NCBI GenBank assembly: GCA_017524545.1
Contig: JAFXVN010000074.1
Location: 43,588-107,587 of the forward strand
Direction: 5' to 3'
DNA from: Bacteroidaceae bacterium
GTDB lineage: Bacteria; Bacteroidota; Bacteroidia; Bacteroidales; Bacteroidaceae
DNA length: 64,000 nt
Shown here: in pieces, positions 1 to 8,274 of the stretch
Position numbering within the stretch: the first letter of the stretch is position 1
Layout of the letters: every line of letters starts with the position of its first letter
Program-made: the position numbers and the translations under genes
Notes under the pieces: model-generated
What the model saw: only the letters and a program-made list of their open reading frames with translations
Told to the model about the DNA's origin: nothing
The model's database searches: none

Positions 1-1
1 C

Positions 2-604
2 CCGCGAGCAGGATATGGCGGTGGATTCAAGAGATGGCTCTATGAAGACAATCCCCTGCCGTACAATAGCTGGGGCAACGGCTCTGGAATGCGTGTGAGT
101 CCTGTCGGATTGTATGCCCAAACCCTTGAAGAGGCTTTGAGTCTTGCAGAAACATCAGCTTCGGTTAGTCACAACCATCCCGAAGGAGTGAAGGGTGCTC
201 AGGCTATTGCCGCAAGCGTGTTCCTTTGCAGACAGGGGAGAACAAAGGCAGAAATCAAGGACTATGTGGAATGTTCTTTTGGCTATGACCTCAACAGGAC
301 AACAGACGAGATTCGTCCCACATATAGGTTTGATGTGTCTTGTCAGGGTAGTGTCCCAGAAGCCATCATCGCATTCCTTGAAGGCAATTCCTTCGAGGAA
401 GTGATACGACTGGCAATCTCTCTTGGTGGAGACTCCGACACTATCGGCTGTATGGCAGGAGCCATTGCCGCCTGTATGTTCCCTATTCCTGAAGCAATAG
501 CAGAAAGATGCAACACGATGCTGACCGATGATTTAAAGGAAATCAATAATAAGTTCTTTGACCTTGTGGATAAAGACCAACAAGCAGGAATGCGCTGTTT
601 TTAA
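2..604 (+). CDS. ADP-ribosylglycohydrolase family protein (5' end outside window)
   Basis: Removes ADP-ribose from modified proteins or small molecules if it behaves like its family (DraG/ARH fold, dinuclear Mg). The reading frame is open from base 2, and the residues before the first ATG (position 89), including GYGGGFKRWLY and NSWGNGSGMRVSPVG, are typical of the family, so the true start lies upstream of the window and ATG 89 is internal. Other family hallmarks are SHNHPEGVKGAQAIAAS and the metal-binding SLGGDSDTIGCMAGAIA near the end. About 200 residues of an expected 250-300 are visible. The membrane-protein gene that follows starts 27 bases downstream on the same strand. The family assignment is firm; the substrate is unknown. 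Confidence 0.88.
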   Translation, partial: PRAGYGGGFKRWLYEDNPLPYNSWGNGSGMRVSPVGLYAQTLEEALSLAETSASVSHNHPEGVKGAQAIAASVFLCRQGRTKAEIKDYVECSFGYDLNRTTDEIRPTYRFDVSCQGSVPEAIIAFLEGNSFEEVIRLAISLGGDSDTIGCMAGAIAACMFPIPEAIAERCNTMLTDDLKEINNKFFDLVDKDQQAGMRCF

Positions 605-631
605 TGAAAGGTAAGGAAAGGAGTTAGGAGT

Positions 632-1096
632 ATGACGGCAAAAAGATTTATATGGAAAACCATTAAGTGGATTCTTGTCACTATTGGAATAATGATTGTA
701 ACCCTTGTGCTATTCGTTGCTGGACTTTATGTATATTATGAGTATTTCTGGCAAGAGTGGTCTCCTGCAAGGATTGAAAGAATTACAGGGGTAAGGGTTC
801 CCGATTATACGATTACAGGATTTAGTCACGGGAACCATGCTATCCCTAACGACTTCAATGATAGATTTTACATTGAGTTTAAGGCTATGCCCTCTGATGA
901 AATGTTTGATGAGATTGATGAGATGATAGCAACAGGTAAAACGGCTTGGGAAAAAGACGGCGACAAATACTTTTTCTCTGTGACGTGGGGGAATGGGCTT
1001 CCAGCTCCTAAAGGAGAACGGAAAGACGGCGAAGGAATGTTCAGCATTGCCATAACAAGAGGAGAAATAAATGGAAAGATTGTCGCTGGAGATTAA
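632..1096 (+). CDS. Small membrane-anchored protein of unknown function
   Basis: A 154-residue protein I do not recognise. Residues about 10-33 form one hydrophobic segment after a basic start (MTAKRFIWKTIKW), so it is probably anchored in the inner membrane with the rest outside the cytoplasm. The soluble part is acidic and rich in aromatic residues, with FYIEFKAMPSDEMFDEIDEM and KYFFSVTWGNGLP. It starts 27 bases after the ADP-ribosylglycohydrolase gene, with GGAG close to the ATG, and is probably co-transcribed. No function is proposed. Confidence 0.7.
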   Translation: MTAKRFIWKTIKWILVTIGIMIVTLVLFVAGLYVYYEYFWQEWSPARIERITGVRVPDYTITGFSHGNHAIPNDFNDRFYIEFKAMPSDEMFDEIDEMIATGKTAWEKDGDKYFFSVTWGNGLPAPKGERKDGEGMFSIAITRGEINGKIVAGD

Positions 1097-1310
1097 CAGG
1101 AGCGAGGCACTCAAGATAGCCCCTCTTGACGGTTCCATGTTGCTGCATTGTCAACCTTTACACCACGGATGTAAGATCGTGTAAAGCAGGTGTCAATTTG
1201 AAGTTCTTGCTGCCAGGGCATTCAGAAAGCACTGGGGGGAGTAGTAGAAAAGGTTGGGAAAGCAAGAAGCCCAGCCTCGTGTCAAAGCAGTGGAAAAAGC
1301 AAAAAGTGTG

Positions 1311-1361
1311 ACCTTTTTGCACTTTATGTCGTAAAAAACATAAGATAAAGTACAAAAAGGT
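1311..1361. promoter_or_regulatory. Inverted repeat upstream of the AAA ATPase gene
   Basis: ACCTTTTTG (1311-1319) pairs with CAAAAAGGT (1353-1361), and the inner ACTTTAT pairs with ATAAAGT. The hairpin ends 10 bases before the -33 box of the ATPase promoter. It could be an operator or a terminator for the genes upstream. The rest of the gap 1097-1422 holds no convincing gene. Confidence 0.5.
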
Positions 1362-1371
1362 TGCACTTTTC

Positions 1372-1402
1372 TTTGTTGTCTCGGAAATAGATGCTATCTT
1401 TG
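1372..1402 (+). promoter_or_regulatory. Bacteroidetes-type promoter of the AAA ATPase gene
   Basis: TTTG (1372-1375) and TATCTTTG (1395-1402) are separated by 19 bases, fitting the -33/-7 consensus of the Bacteroidetes primary sigma factor. The predicted transcript has a very short leader before ATG 1423. Confidence 0.7.
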
Positions 1403-1422
1403 CAGGCAAATAAATAGGACGA

Positions 1423-2859
1423 ATGATGCAGAATCAGATAATAGGACGTGAACGGGAAATTGCCGAATTGAGGCGCTGTATGGACTCCGACCGCTCGGAA
1501 TTTGTCATTGTGTATGGCAGACGACGTGTGGGCAAGACGTTCCTTGTTGACCATTTCTTCCAAGGCAAATACGACTTCATGTATGTGGGCGGGCACAGGC
1601 TGACAAAAGCAAAGCAGCTTCGCAACTTCGGCAAGGCATTGAAGAAAGCCGCAGGCATGGCACTCCAGCCCAAGCTCTCCACTTGGGACGATGCCTTCGA
1701 CGCCCTCGAAGTGTACTTGGAATCTCTGCCTGTGGAAAAGAAGAAGGTCGTGTTCATCGACGAGATGCCTTGGATTGACACACCACAATCGGAATTTGTG
1801 GAGGCTCTCGAAACCTTCTGGAATGGATGGGGAGCCAGACGGAGCGACATCGTATTTGTGGCAAGTGGCTCTGCCTCCTCGTGGATGATGGACAAGCTGG
1901 TGGACAATCCCGGCGGCCTGCACGCCCGAATCACAAACAACATTTATGTGCGTCCGTTTACGCTGAGAGAGACAGAGGAATACCTGCTCTCCAAGCAATT
2001 CAATTGGAGCAAATACCAGATACTACAGCTCTACATGGTGATTGGCGGCATACCCTTCTACCTTAGCTTGCTCGACCCAAAACAAACGCTCCTTGCCAAT
2101 ATCGACCGCCTCTTCTTCCGACGGAATGGAGAACTGAAGACGGAGTTCGATGAGTTGTACAATGCGGTATTTAACAAGGCGGACAAGTATTTGGAGGTTG
2201 TCAGCCTTCTCAACAGCAACCACGAGGGGATGACGGCGGGACAGATAAAGACATCGTGCAAGATGGAGGGCAAGCGTCTTGCCACCATATTGCGGAACCT
2301 CGAACGCTGCGACTTCATCGTCTCCTACCAGCAATTCGGGAACAAGTCAAGGGGCACACTCTACCGGCTTGCCGACTTCTATACATTATTCTATTATAAG
2401 TTTGTTGGTGGGAACGATTCCAAGGACGAGGAGTGGTGGTCGCACAACTACAGCTCGCGTTCCGTGGAGTCGTGGCAGGGCTTTTCCTTCGAGCTGATAT
2501 GCCTTACACATGTACCGCAAATCCGCAGGAAGTTAGGCATCTCCGGCATAGCTACAAGTGCCTCCTCATGGCGTTACTCGCCTCCCAAAGACAGCAAGGA
2601 ACGGGGTTGCCAGATTGATTTGGTGATAGAGCGGGGCGACCGCGTGGTCAATCTCTGCGAGATGAAGTTCAGCATTGCACCCTTCAACATGACAGCCGCC
2701 TACGAAGAAGAGATACGCCGTCGTATCCAACTTTTCAGGGAAAAGACAAAGACAAACTATGCGCTGAACAGCACCTTTGTCACTACCTTTGGTGTTGCCT
2801 CCGGCAGGCACACAGGCGTGGTAGATAGCGAGGTGACGGGAGAAGACCTCTTCAAATAA
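1423..2859 (+). CDS. AAA family ATPase with C-terminal DUF234-type domain
   Basis: A 478-residue ATPase of the archaeal-type/DUF234 group. Walker A is YGRRRVGKTF (residues 31-40) and Walker B is VVFIDEMPW (about 109-117). A winged-helix-like segment follows (GMTAGQIKTSCKMEGKRLATILRNLE). The C-terminal part carries QIDLVIERGDRVVNLCEMKFS-like residues, the D...ExK pattern of a PD-(D/E)XK nuclease-like fold. Members are common in Bacteroidetes and archaea and their cellular role is unsettled; DNA binding or stress/defence roles have been suggested. It has its own promoter and an inverted repeat upstream, and is convergent with the PHP gene 10 bases away. ATG 1426 is an equally possible start. 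Confidence 0.88.
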   Translation: MMQNQIIGREREIAELRRCMDSDRSEFVIVYGRRRVGKTFLVDHFFQGKYDFMYVGGHRLTKAKQLRNFGKALKKAAGMALQPKLSTWDDAFDALEVYLESLPVEKKKVVFIDEMPWIDTPQSEFVEALETFWNGWGARRSDIVFVASGSASSWMMDKLVDNPGGLHARITNNIYVRPFTLRETEEYLLSKQFNWSKYQILQLYMVIGGIPFYLSLLDPKQTLLANIDRLFFRRNGELKTEFDELYNAVFNKADKYLEVVSLLNSNHEGMTAGQIKTSCKMEGKRLATILRNLERCDFIVSYQQFGNKSRGTLYRLADFYTLFYYKFVGGNDSKDEEWWSHNYSSRSVESWQGFSFELICLTHVPQIRRKLGISGIATSASSWRYSPPKDSKERGCQIDLVIERGDRVVNLCEMKFSIAPFNMTAAYEEEIRRRIQLFREKTKTNYALNSTFVTTFGVASGRHTGVVDSEVTGEDLFK

Positions 2860-2869
2860 GCAAGCATCT

Positions 2870-3586
2870 TTATGGTTGGATATACTTCAGGAACCGCTTT
2901 GTGTCGTAGTTCATGATGAGGGCATCGGGGAAGTCTGTTTCGGCGAGGAGCGGCCAGATGAAGCAGTAATTGGCAATGTCGTAGCTGATGTGGGCGTCGC
3001 TGCCGAGGATGACCGGGACTTCGTACTGCTTGCAGAGGCGCAGTATCTCGAGGTTGTTCCTGAGGGCTGCGTCCTTGTTGCGGCGGGGATTGAGGCTGCT
3101 GTTGTTGATTTCGAGCAGGGTTCCTGTTTCCTTTGCTGCAAGGACGATTGGCTCGAAGAGGAGTTCTGCGGTGCCGTCGCCGGGGTGGGAGATGATATGC
3201 GTCCAGGGGTTACGGATGGCGGCTACCATGCCGGCGGTGTTCTCTTCGATGGTGCCGCCCTGCCAACAGAGCAGATGAATGCCGGCGATGCGGATGTCAA
3301 GCTGCTTGTAGTAGAACTCGTCGAGGTCGAGCGTGCCCTTCGTGTCGAGGATGTTCAGCTCTGCACCGAGCATGAGGCGAAGGTCGCCCATTTGCCGGGG
3401 CACGACGTGCAGATTGCGGAAATAGATGGGATGGCAGGTGCCGGGGATGCCTGGGGCATGTTCCGTGATGCCGAGGATGTCGAGGTTCTTCTGCTGGGCG
3501 GCTGCGACCATTTCCTGGATGGTGCTGTAGGCGTGGCCGCTCATAATGGTGTGGGTGTGAACGTCTAACTTTAATTCATAGTTCAT
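2870..3586 (-). CDS. PHP-domain phosphatase (YcdX-like)
   Basis: A 238-residue metal-dependent phosphoesterase of the polymerase-and-histidinol-phosphatase fold. Metal ligands are visible in order: HTH near residue 10, TEHAPG, GAELNIL, HLLCW, SHPGDG and GSDAHIS. The length matches YcdX-like proteins. The start lies inside an AT-rich heptamer repeat, so the first residues MNYEL come from repeat DNA; in relatives the protein usually begins at about LDVHTH. It is the last gene of a minus-strand series after the pseudouridine synthase gene (31-base gap). The substrate is unknown. Confidence 0.85.
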   Translation of the reverse strand: MNYELKLDVHTHTIMSGHAYSTIQEMVAAAQQKNLDILGITEHAPGIPGTCHPIYFRNLHVVPRQMGDLRLMLGAELNILDTKGTLDLDEFYYKQLDIRIAGIHLLCWQGGTIEENTAGMVAAIRNPWTHIISHPGDGTAELLFEPIVLAAKETGTLLEINNSSLNPRRNKDAALRNNLEILRLCKQYEVPVILGSDAHISYDIANYCFIWPLLAETDFPDALIMNYDTKRFLKYIQP

Positions 3587-3632
3587 AATTCATAGTTAAC
3601 TTTCGTTGAGCTTTGCTTCATAGTTCATAATA
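3571..3632. repeat. AT-rich heptamer repeat cluster (TTCATAG/TTCATAA)
   Basis: Degenerate tandem copies of a seven-base unit (TTCATAG, TTCATAA) fill the junction between the PHP phosphatase and pseudouridine synthase genes. They run into both coding ends: they supply the start codon of the first and the stop region (DPYYEL) of the second. Confidence 0.75.
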
Positions 3633-5186
3633 GGGGTCGGTAAAGGTCTTGTCTTCGAGGGTGATGCTGTGGGCGTGGAGCATGAGGCGGGTGGCGGGCT
3701 TGCCGTAGAGACGGTCGCCGACGATGGGATTATTGAGGCCGAGGGGATGGGCGCAGTGGACGCGAAGCTGATGTGTGCGGCCTGTTATCGGGCGTAGCTC
3801 TATCAGGGCGTGGCCGTCCCTGTTCGCAAGCACACGGTAGTGCGTCTGTGCTGGCTTGCCATGCTCTTTGTCAACCATTTGGTGGGGACGGTCGTTGATG
3901 TCTGGACGCAAGGGCAGACTGATGTCGCCCTCTTCGCCTTCGGGCATTTCCCTTTCGAGCAAGGCATGATAGACCTTGTGGATGCGACGGTGCAGGAAAA
4001 GGTCTTGCAGCTCGTGGTACTTCTCTTCGGTGAGGGCAATGAGCATCAGTCCGCTGGTGTCCATGTCGAGGCGGTGCACGATGAGCGGCCCCGTGGCTTG
4101 GGGGAAACGCTCGCGCATGGCCTCTTGCACACAGGGCTGGTCGTCTTTGCCTGGCACAGAGAGCAGGCCTGCGGGCTTGCTCACGACGGCCAGCTCCTTA
4201 TCATTATATATAATGTGTAGCTGCGAGAGGAGCCGTTCGCGGTCGGCAAGCAAGGGATTGGGCTCAACATCCAGTCCCCTGAGCATGTGGCGCAGGATGG
4301 GGCGGCACTTGCTGTTGCAGGCAGGATAGAAATGCCCGTCGTGCCTGATTTCGTCCTTGGGCGAGGCTCCCACCCAGAACTCTGCCATGCAGAGCGGTTG
4401 CAGGCCTTCCTTGTAGGCGGCTTGCAGAAGCCTCGGCGCACAGCACTCGCCAGCACCCGAAGGCGGCACAGCAGGATGAAAGAGTTCCGGCAGGGCTTTC
4501 TCTTCGCCAAGGGCATTGAGGAAGACGAACTGGCGGAAGAGCCATTGTTGCAAGGCGATGCTGCGCTCGTGGCGCTCCCGTTGTAGCTCCTCTATTTGCT
4601 TTTGCTTTTCCCGAAGGGGAGCTTCGGCAGCGAGGATGCGCTGCTCCCAAGCTTGCTTCTGGCGGCGGTACTCGGCTTTCTCGAATTGGCTTTGCTTGAT
4701 TAAATCATCGGCGGGAAGCCGATGACGCTGTGCGTCGCGCTCTGCCTTGTGCTGCTGCATCAGCTGCTTGTAGGTGGCAAGCTCTGCCTGCATCTTGGCA
4801 CGCAAGGTGTCATTTGGGGTTTTGAGTTTTGAAAGTTGAATTATTCGGTGATTGATGTCGCTGATGGCAGCCTCTTCCTCTTGGAAGTAGCAGCCGGGAG
4901 CCATGAGGTCGAAGACAGGAGGGACGAAGTAGTCGTGCCGCGTCTTGCCGTCGAGTGTGCCGGAGAAGGCGGCGAGGAAGCAGACCCCCTCAATAACCAG
5001 CACGCCGAACATCTTGCCGCGTTGCAGCTCGTCGTGCCATTCGGGATGAAGGGAAAGGTAGCGGCGCACCTCGTCGGCAGCTGCAATGCAGAGCGGATGC
5101 GGCTCGTAGCAGAAGGGGTAGGTGAATTTTTCAGGCGGGCTAACCGCCTGAACACACGAGGGCAGGGGATGGATGGTTACAGCCAT
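3618..5186 (-). CDS. RluA-family RNA pseudouridine synthase with long N-terminal extension
   Basis: A 522-residue protein that should isomerise uridine to pseudouridine in rRNA or tRNA. The C-terminal ~230 residues are the catalytic domain: the active-site motif HRLDMDTSGLM holds the catalytic Asp, followed by HKVYHALL and RPITGRTHQLRVHCAHPLG. The N-terminal ~290 residues are an extension with a charged, coiled-coil-like stretch (about 115-215) and the cysteine-containing CNSKCRPILRHML, as in the long RluA relatives of Bacteroidetes and Vibrio. The start overlaps the end of wbqC by 10 bases, so translation is probably coupled. A small perfect palindrome (5130-5152) encodes part of the N-terminus. 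Confidence 0.9.
   Translation of the reverse strand: MAVTIHPLPSCVQAVSPPEKFTYPFCYEPHPLCIAAADEVRRYLSLHPEWHDELQRGKMFGVLVIEGVCFLAAFSGTLDGKTRHDYFVPPVFDLMAPGCYFQEEEAAISDINHRIIQLSKLKTPNDTLRAKMQAELATYKQLMQQHKAERDAQRHRLPADDLIKQSQFEKAEYRRQKQAWEQRILAAEAPLREKQKQIEELQRERHERSIALQQWLFRQFVFLNALGEEKALPELFHPAVPPSGAGECCAPRLLQAAYKEGLQPLCMAEFWVGASPKDEIRHDGHFYPACNSKCRPILRHMLRGLDVEPNPLLADRERLLSQLHIIYNDKELAVVSKPAGLLSVPGKDDQPCVQEAMRERFPQATGPLIVHRLDMDTSGLMLIALTEEKYHELQDLFLHRRIHKVYHALLEREMPEGEEGDISLPLRPDINDRPHQMVDKEHGKPAQTHYRVLANRDGHALIELRPITGRTHQLRVHCAHPLGLNNPIVGDRLYGKPATRLMLHAHSITLEDKTFTDPYYEL
5130..5152. repeat. Short perfect palindrome inside the pseudouridine synthase gene
   Basis: TTCAGGCGG and CCGCCTGAA flank a five-base loop. 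It encodes about residues 12-19 (VQAVSPPE) of the neighbouring frame, close to the N-terminus of the protein, and looks like an inserted palindromic unit. Confidence 0.7.
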
Positions 5187-5971
5187 AGCACGCCCTCCGG
5201 TCCTTCGTTAAAGAGCAAATCAACAATGCTGAGGTCGGGCAGGAAGCCATGACGGGAAGCGAAGACTTGGTAGTAGGCCCCCTCCCCGCCTTGCCCTCCG
5301 TCGCTAACGCTCCCCAATCGCTCTGCTCCCAACAGGCGATTGCCCCTTTTGGGGAATGCCACGGAGCCAGCAGAAGGGTTGGCAGCGGCATTGAGGCCCT
5401 CCCCCAAAGGGGCAATCGCCTGTTGGGAGCAGAGCGATTGGGGAGCGTTAGCGACGGAGGGCAAGGCGGGGAGGGGGCTGTAGGTCTGTGTCCTCTTTAC
5501 TGGCTTCTGAATGTCGAGCAACGAAGTAACCAGCATCATCAGTTCTTCGTTGAAGTCTGCAAGGAACTCCCACTTCTTTTCGTAGAAGGGGGCGAAGTCG
5601 TCGGCATAATACTCGAAGAAGGGTGACTGCCTGTAGCTGCTTTCGAGGGCGACCCAGTGCTGGTGGCGCCAGTTTCCGTGGTCGCTGATGCGTATGTCGC
5701 GCATCAGCGTCTTGCCTTTTGGCTTTACGACAGGAATGGTGAGGGTAAGCGCACCATTGGGACTGTCTATGTAGCAGCGGTTGCGGAGCGTCTGCTTCAC
5801 AAAGTTGTCGCAGACCTCAAGGCGCACCTCGTCGGCACGATAGTAGGCACTATAGTGGGAAATGGGGGCAAGGTAGCAGCAAGGCAAAGACCCCTCTAAA
5901 TCTCCCCTTAAAGGGGAGACTTGCGAACAGGAGTCCTCTCCCTTTAAGGGAGAGTTAGAGAGGGTCCTCAT
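5177..5971 (-). CDS. WbqC family protein carrying two palindromic insertions
   Basis: A 264-residue WbqC-like protein; the family occurs in surface-polysaccharide and LepB neighbourhoods and is thought to act on nucleotide sugars or transfer groups. Conserved parts are YLAPISHYSAYYRADEV, QTLRNRCYID, LTIPVVKPKGK, HWVALESSYRQSPFFEYYADD and the C-terminal FLPDLSIVDLLFNEG. Two foreign blocks stand out. Residues 2-28 come from a two-hairpin palindromic element, and about 67 residues before AYYQVFASRHGF come from a 202-base inverted repeat. Without them the protein is about 170-200 residues, the usual family size. It abuts lepB (stop and start adjacent) and overlaps the pseudouridine synthase gene. 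The native start may be the TTG near LPCCYLAP. Confidence 0.88.
   Translation of the reverse strand: MRTLSNSPLKGEDSCSQVSPLRGDLEGSLPCCYLAPISHYSAYYRADEVRLEVCDNFVKQTLRNRCYIDSPNGALTLTIPVVKPKGKTLMRDIRISDHGNWRHQHWVALESSYRQSPFFEYYADDFAPFYEKKWEFLADFNEELMMLVTSLLDIQKPVKRTQTYSPLPALPSVANAPQSLCSQQAIAPLGEGLNAAANPSAGSVAFPKRGNRLLGAERLGSVSDGGQGGEGAYYQVFASRHGFLPDLSIVDLLFNEGPEGVLWL
5277..5478. repeat. 202-base element with 73-base perfect inverted arms inside wbqC
   Basis: Arms 5277-5349 and 5406-5478 are exact reverse complements, with a 56-base spacer. The insertion keeps the wbqC frame open and adds Pro/Ala/Gly-rich residues (for example SPLPALPSVANAP and GSVSDGGQGGEGA). The outer ends (GCCCCCTCCCCGCC) resemble the smaller palindromic elements elsewhere in the window. 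Confidence 0.9.
5889..5966. repeat. Two-hairpin palindromic element at the wbqC 5' end
   Basis: Ends GACCC and GGGTC enclose two hairpins, CTCCCCTTAAAGGGGAG and CTCTCCCTTTAAGGGAGAG, with a short spacer. The wbqC ATG (5969-5971) lies 3 bases outside the element, so residues 2-28 of the predicted protein are element-encoded. Confidence 0.85.
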
Positions 5972-7423
5972 TTACTTGATGTTATCCACCAGCTTGAACA
6001 GGCGGTTCCAGCGGATATGATGACCGCTGAACCAGGAACGGTCCTTGTCTGTGCTGAGCCAGATGAAGATGGGTTTGCCCACGATATGGTCTTCGGGCAC
6101 GAAGCCCCAATAGCGCGAGTCGGCCGAGCAGTGGCGGTTGTCGCCCTGCATCCAGTAGTAGTCCATCTTGAAGGTGTATTCCGTAGCCTTTTTGCCGTTG
6201 ATGAGGATGTCGCCTTCGGGCGTTACCTTCAAGTCGTTGCCTTCATAGACACGGATGGGACGTTCATATATGGGAAGGTTTTCCAAGGTGAGCTTCAAGC
6301 TCTCACCCTTCTTGGGAATCCAGATTGGGCCGTAGTTGTCCTGGGTCCAACCAGTATATCCATTCTGCGGATAAAGCCTGTCTGTATCCTTGTCTTCTAC
6401 GGGTGTGACGCTTGCCACATAGTCTGTCTGCTTTTCCAAAGCTTCTTTTGCAGATTGCGTCAAGGGGATTTCGCCGGTGGTGTACATCTTCTTCACGTCG
6501 TCCATGCTCAGCCCGAGTTCATAGACAAGCTCCTCTGGCAGGTAGCTGGTCTTCAAATCGACATAGTATTTGAACTGTGCGTTCTTGGGAGTCGGGTTCT
6601 CTTTGCTGTCGAGATACACGATGCGGTCGCGAATCTCAAGGGTTTGGCCGGGGAGACCAATGCAGCGCTTCACATAGTTCTCGCGTCTATCGACCGGCCG
6701 CCAACCCACTTCGCCAAAGTCTTTCGGGTTAAGTCGGATGTATTGACGTCCCATCTCATATATGATGCTGTAGTATTTCCGTTGCTCTATGGGTGTCAAG
6801 TCTTCCGGCTGAGGCTTCGTCCCCGCCTGTTGCTCGTAGATTTGTGAGCCGATATCGTAGCAAAGAGCATAGTATTCGGTCTGGTATCTGACGTCGCTGA
6901 CAATGGTATCGCCAGCGGGATAGTTGAAGACCACAATGTCGTTGAGCTTCACGGGCTTTGGCGAGACGCGCTTGTAGTCCCATTGAATCCACTCCAAATA
7001 GCTTTTGCCGCCGAAGGGTAGGGTGTGCTGGCACAGGGGCATGTGGAGGGGTGTCTGCGGCACGCGGGGGCCGTAGCTCATCTTGCTGACCAGCAGGTAG
7101 TCGCCCACGAGGAGGCTCTTTTCAAGCGAACTGGATGGGATGGTGTAGTTCTGGAAGAAGTAGGTGTGGACGAAATAGACGGCTACAAGGGCGAAGACGA
7201 TGGCATCCACCCAGCTCATCACGGTGCGCACGACGGGATTCTCGGCATCTTTCCACCATGTCCAGGGGATGCGGCGCGTGATGTAGGCGTCGAAGATGAA
7301 GGGAATGACGATGATGCCCCACCAGGCATCCACCCAATAGAGGAAGGCGATGTAGAGGGCAATGGCAATGATGCACTTTATCCAGTCTGTCTTTGTGGCT
7401 TTGTATTTCTTTTTCTTGGTCAT
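5972..7423 (-). CDS. lepB: Signal peptidase I
   Basis: A 483-residue inner-membrane serine protease that removes signal peptides from secreted proteins. Two N-terminal hydrophobic stretches (about 17-45 and 66-90) are followed by the catalytic serine, Ser99 in [11 protein letters not shown], the substrate-binding [15 protein letters not shown], and the catalytic lysine, Lys252 in [17 protein letters not shown]. The C-terminal signature is [22 protein letters not shown]. The long insertions between motifs make it larger than the E. coli enzyme, as usual in Bacteroidales. The order dapB-lepB-wbqC is the conserved Bacteroidales arrangement. It starts 44 bases after dapB. Confidence 0.95.
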   Translation of the reverse strand: MTKKKKYKATKTDWIKCIIAIALYIAFLYWVDAWWGIIVIPFIFDAYITRRIPWTWWKDAENPVVRTVMSWVDAIVFALVAVYFVHTYFFQNYTIPSSSLEKSLLVGDYLLVSKMSYGPRVPQTPLHMPLCQHTLPFGGKSYLEWIQWDYKRVSPKPVKLNDIVVFNYPAGDTIVSDVRYQTEYYALCYDIGSQIYEQQAGTKPQPEDLTPIEQRKYYSIIYEMGRQYIRLNPKDFGEVGWRPVDRRENYVKRCIGLPGQTLEIRDRIVYLDSKENPTPKNAQFKYYVDLKTSYLPEELVYELGLSMDDVKKMYTTGEIPLTQSAKEALEKQTDYVASVTPVEDKDTDRLYPQNGYTGWTQDNYGPIWIPKKGESLKLTLENLPIYERPIRVYEGNDLKVTPEGDILINGKKATEYTFKMDYYWMQGDNRHCSADSRYWGFVPEDHIVGKPIFIWLSTDKDRSWFSGHHIRWNRLFKLVDNIK

Positions 7424-7465
7424 GGGTTTTATGGGCTTAATGGGTTTTATGGGGTTGATGGGCTA
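7424..7465. repeat. Nine-base repeat cluster (CCCATTAAA type)
   Basis: The dapB-lepB junction is made of degenerate copies of ATGGGTTTT/ATGGGCTTA. On the complementary strand this is the same CCCATTAAA unit seen before the SGNH hydrolase gene at 12343-12380. Confidence 0.65.
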
Positions 7466-7466
7466 T

Positions 7467-8180
7467 CTAAAAGCTGAAGAGGTCGCTCATGGTGAGCAGG
7501 CCTGAGTGGTCCTTTGTGTATTCTGCGGCGAGGACGGCACCGAGGGCAAAGCCACGGCGGGAGTGTGCGTCGTGGGTGATGGTTATCATGTCTTCGGGCG
7601 AGTCGTAGGTGATGCTGTGGATGCCAGGCACCTCTGCACGGCGGATGTCATCTATGCGGAGCACATTCGAGGCTGTCTCGTGCAGGCCCCAACGCTCTTT
7701 GCGGTCGAGGTTCTCCACAATCTGCTCGGCCAACGTGATGGCTGTGCCAGAGGGGGCATCCAGCTTGTGGACGTGGTGTGTCTCCACCAAGTTCACGTCG
7801 TACTGCTCGAATCGGTTCATTATCTTTGCAAGATAAGCGTTCACGGCGCTGAAGATGGCGACGCCCACGCTGAAGTTCGAGGCCCAGAAGAGCGTCTTCC
7901 CCTCCTGGCAGGCTCGCTTCACATCGTCGCCGTGTTCCTTCATCCAGCCCGTGCTGCCGCTGACTACCTTCACGCCTGCCCGCCATGCCTTGAGGTAGTT
8001 GTCGTAGGCTGTCCAGGGTGTAGTGAACTCGATGGCGACATCGGCACTGGCGAAGGCAGGGCTGTCGAACTCTTCCTGGTTGTCGATGTCTATGGTACTT
8101 ACGATTTCGTGACCGCGTGAAAGGGCTATCTCCTCTATCATACGGCCCATCTTGCCGTACCCTATGAGTGCTATTTTCAT
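7467..8180 (-). CDS. dapB: 4-hydroxy-tetrahydrodipicolinate reductase
   Basis: A 237-residue NAD(P)H-dependent enzyme of the diaminopimelate/lysine pathway, reducing HTPA to tetrahydrodipicolinate in the cytoplasm and so feeding peptidoglycan synthesis. The dinucleotide loop is GYGKMG at residues 8-13; FTTP and SGSTGW line the cofactor site; the catalytic region is ETHHVHKLDAPSGTA. The length fits the short Bacteroidetes form. It is the first gene of the operon, with a TAnnTTTG promoter box 23 bases upstream. Confidence 0.96.
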   Translation of the reverse strand: MKIALIGYGKMGRMIEEIALSRGHEIVSTIDIDNQEEFDSPAFASADVAIEFTTPWTAYDNYLKAWRAGVKVVSGSTGWMKEHGDDVKRACQEGKTLFWASNFSVGVAIFSAVNAYLAKIMNRFEQYDVNLVETHHVHKLDAPSGTAITLAEQIVENLDRKERWGLHETASNVLRIDDIRRAEVPGIHSITYDSPEDMITITHDAHSRRGFALGAVLAAEYTKDHSGLLTMSDLFSF

Positions 8181-8202
8181 ACGTTATTTAATAATTCTCG
8201 TG

Positions 8203-8210
8203 CAAAAGTA
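8203..8210 (-). promoter_or_regulatory. Promoter -7 box of the dapB operon
   Basis: CAAAAGTA on the plus strand reads TACTTTTG on the minus strand, matching TAnnTTTG, 23 bases before the dapB start. No clear -33 box is present at the usual distance. Confidence 0.5.
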
Positions 8211-8232
8211 CGAAGTTTCGACAAATTATGTG

Positions 8233-8240
8233 TACTTTTG
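8233..8240 (+). promoter_or_regulatory. Promoter -7 box of the DUF2851-thioesterase-dprA operon
   Basis: TACTTTTG matches TAnnTTTG and lies 35 bases before ATG 8275, back to back with the dapB promoter. The -33 box is weak. Confidence 0.5.
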
Positions 8241-8274
8241 TTTCACAAAATAAGTTAACGGAGCCAAAATAAGT

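Noticed and set aside
1126-1311. 61-codon plus-strand frame in the gap before the ATPase gene
   Set aside because: No coding character, and it ends at the inverted repeat.
5277-5478. Possible insertion sequence in wbqC
   Set aside because: There is no transposase and the centre is only 56 bases, so it is a palindromic repeat element rather than an IS.
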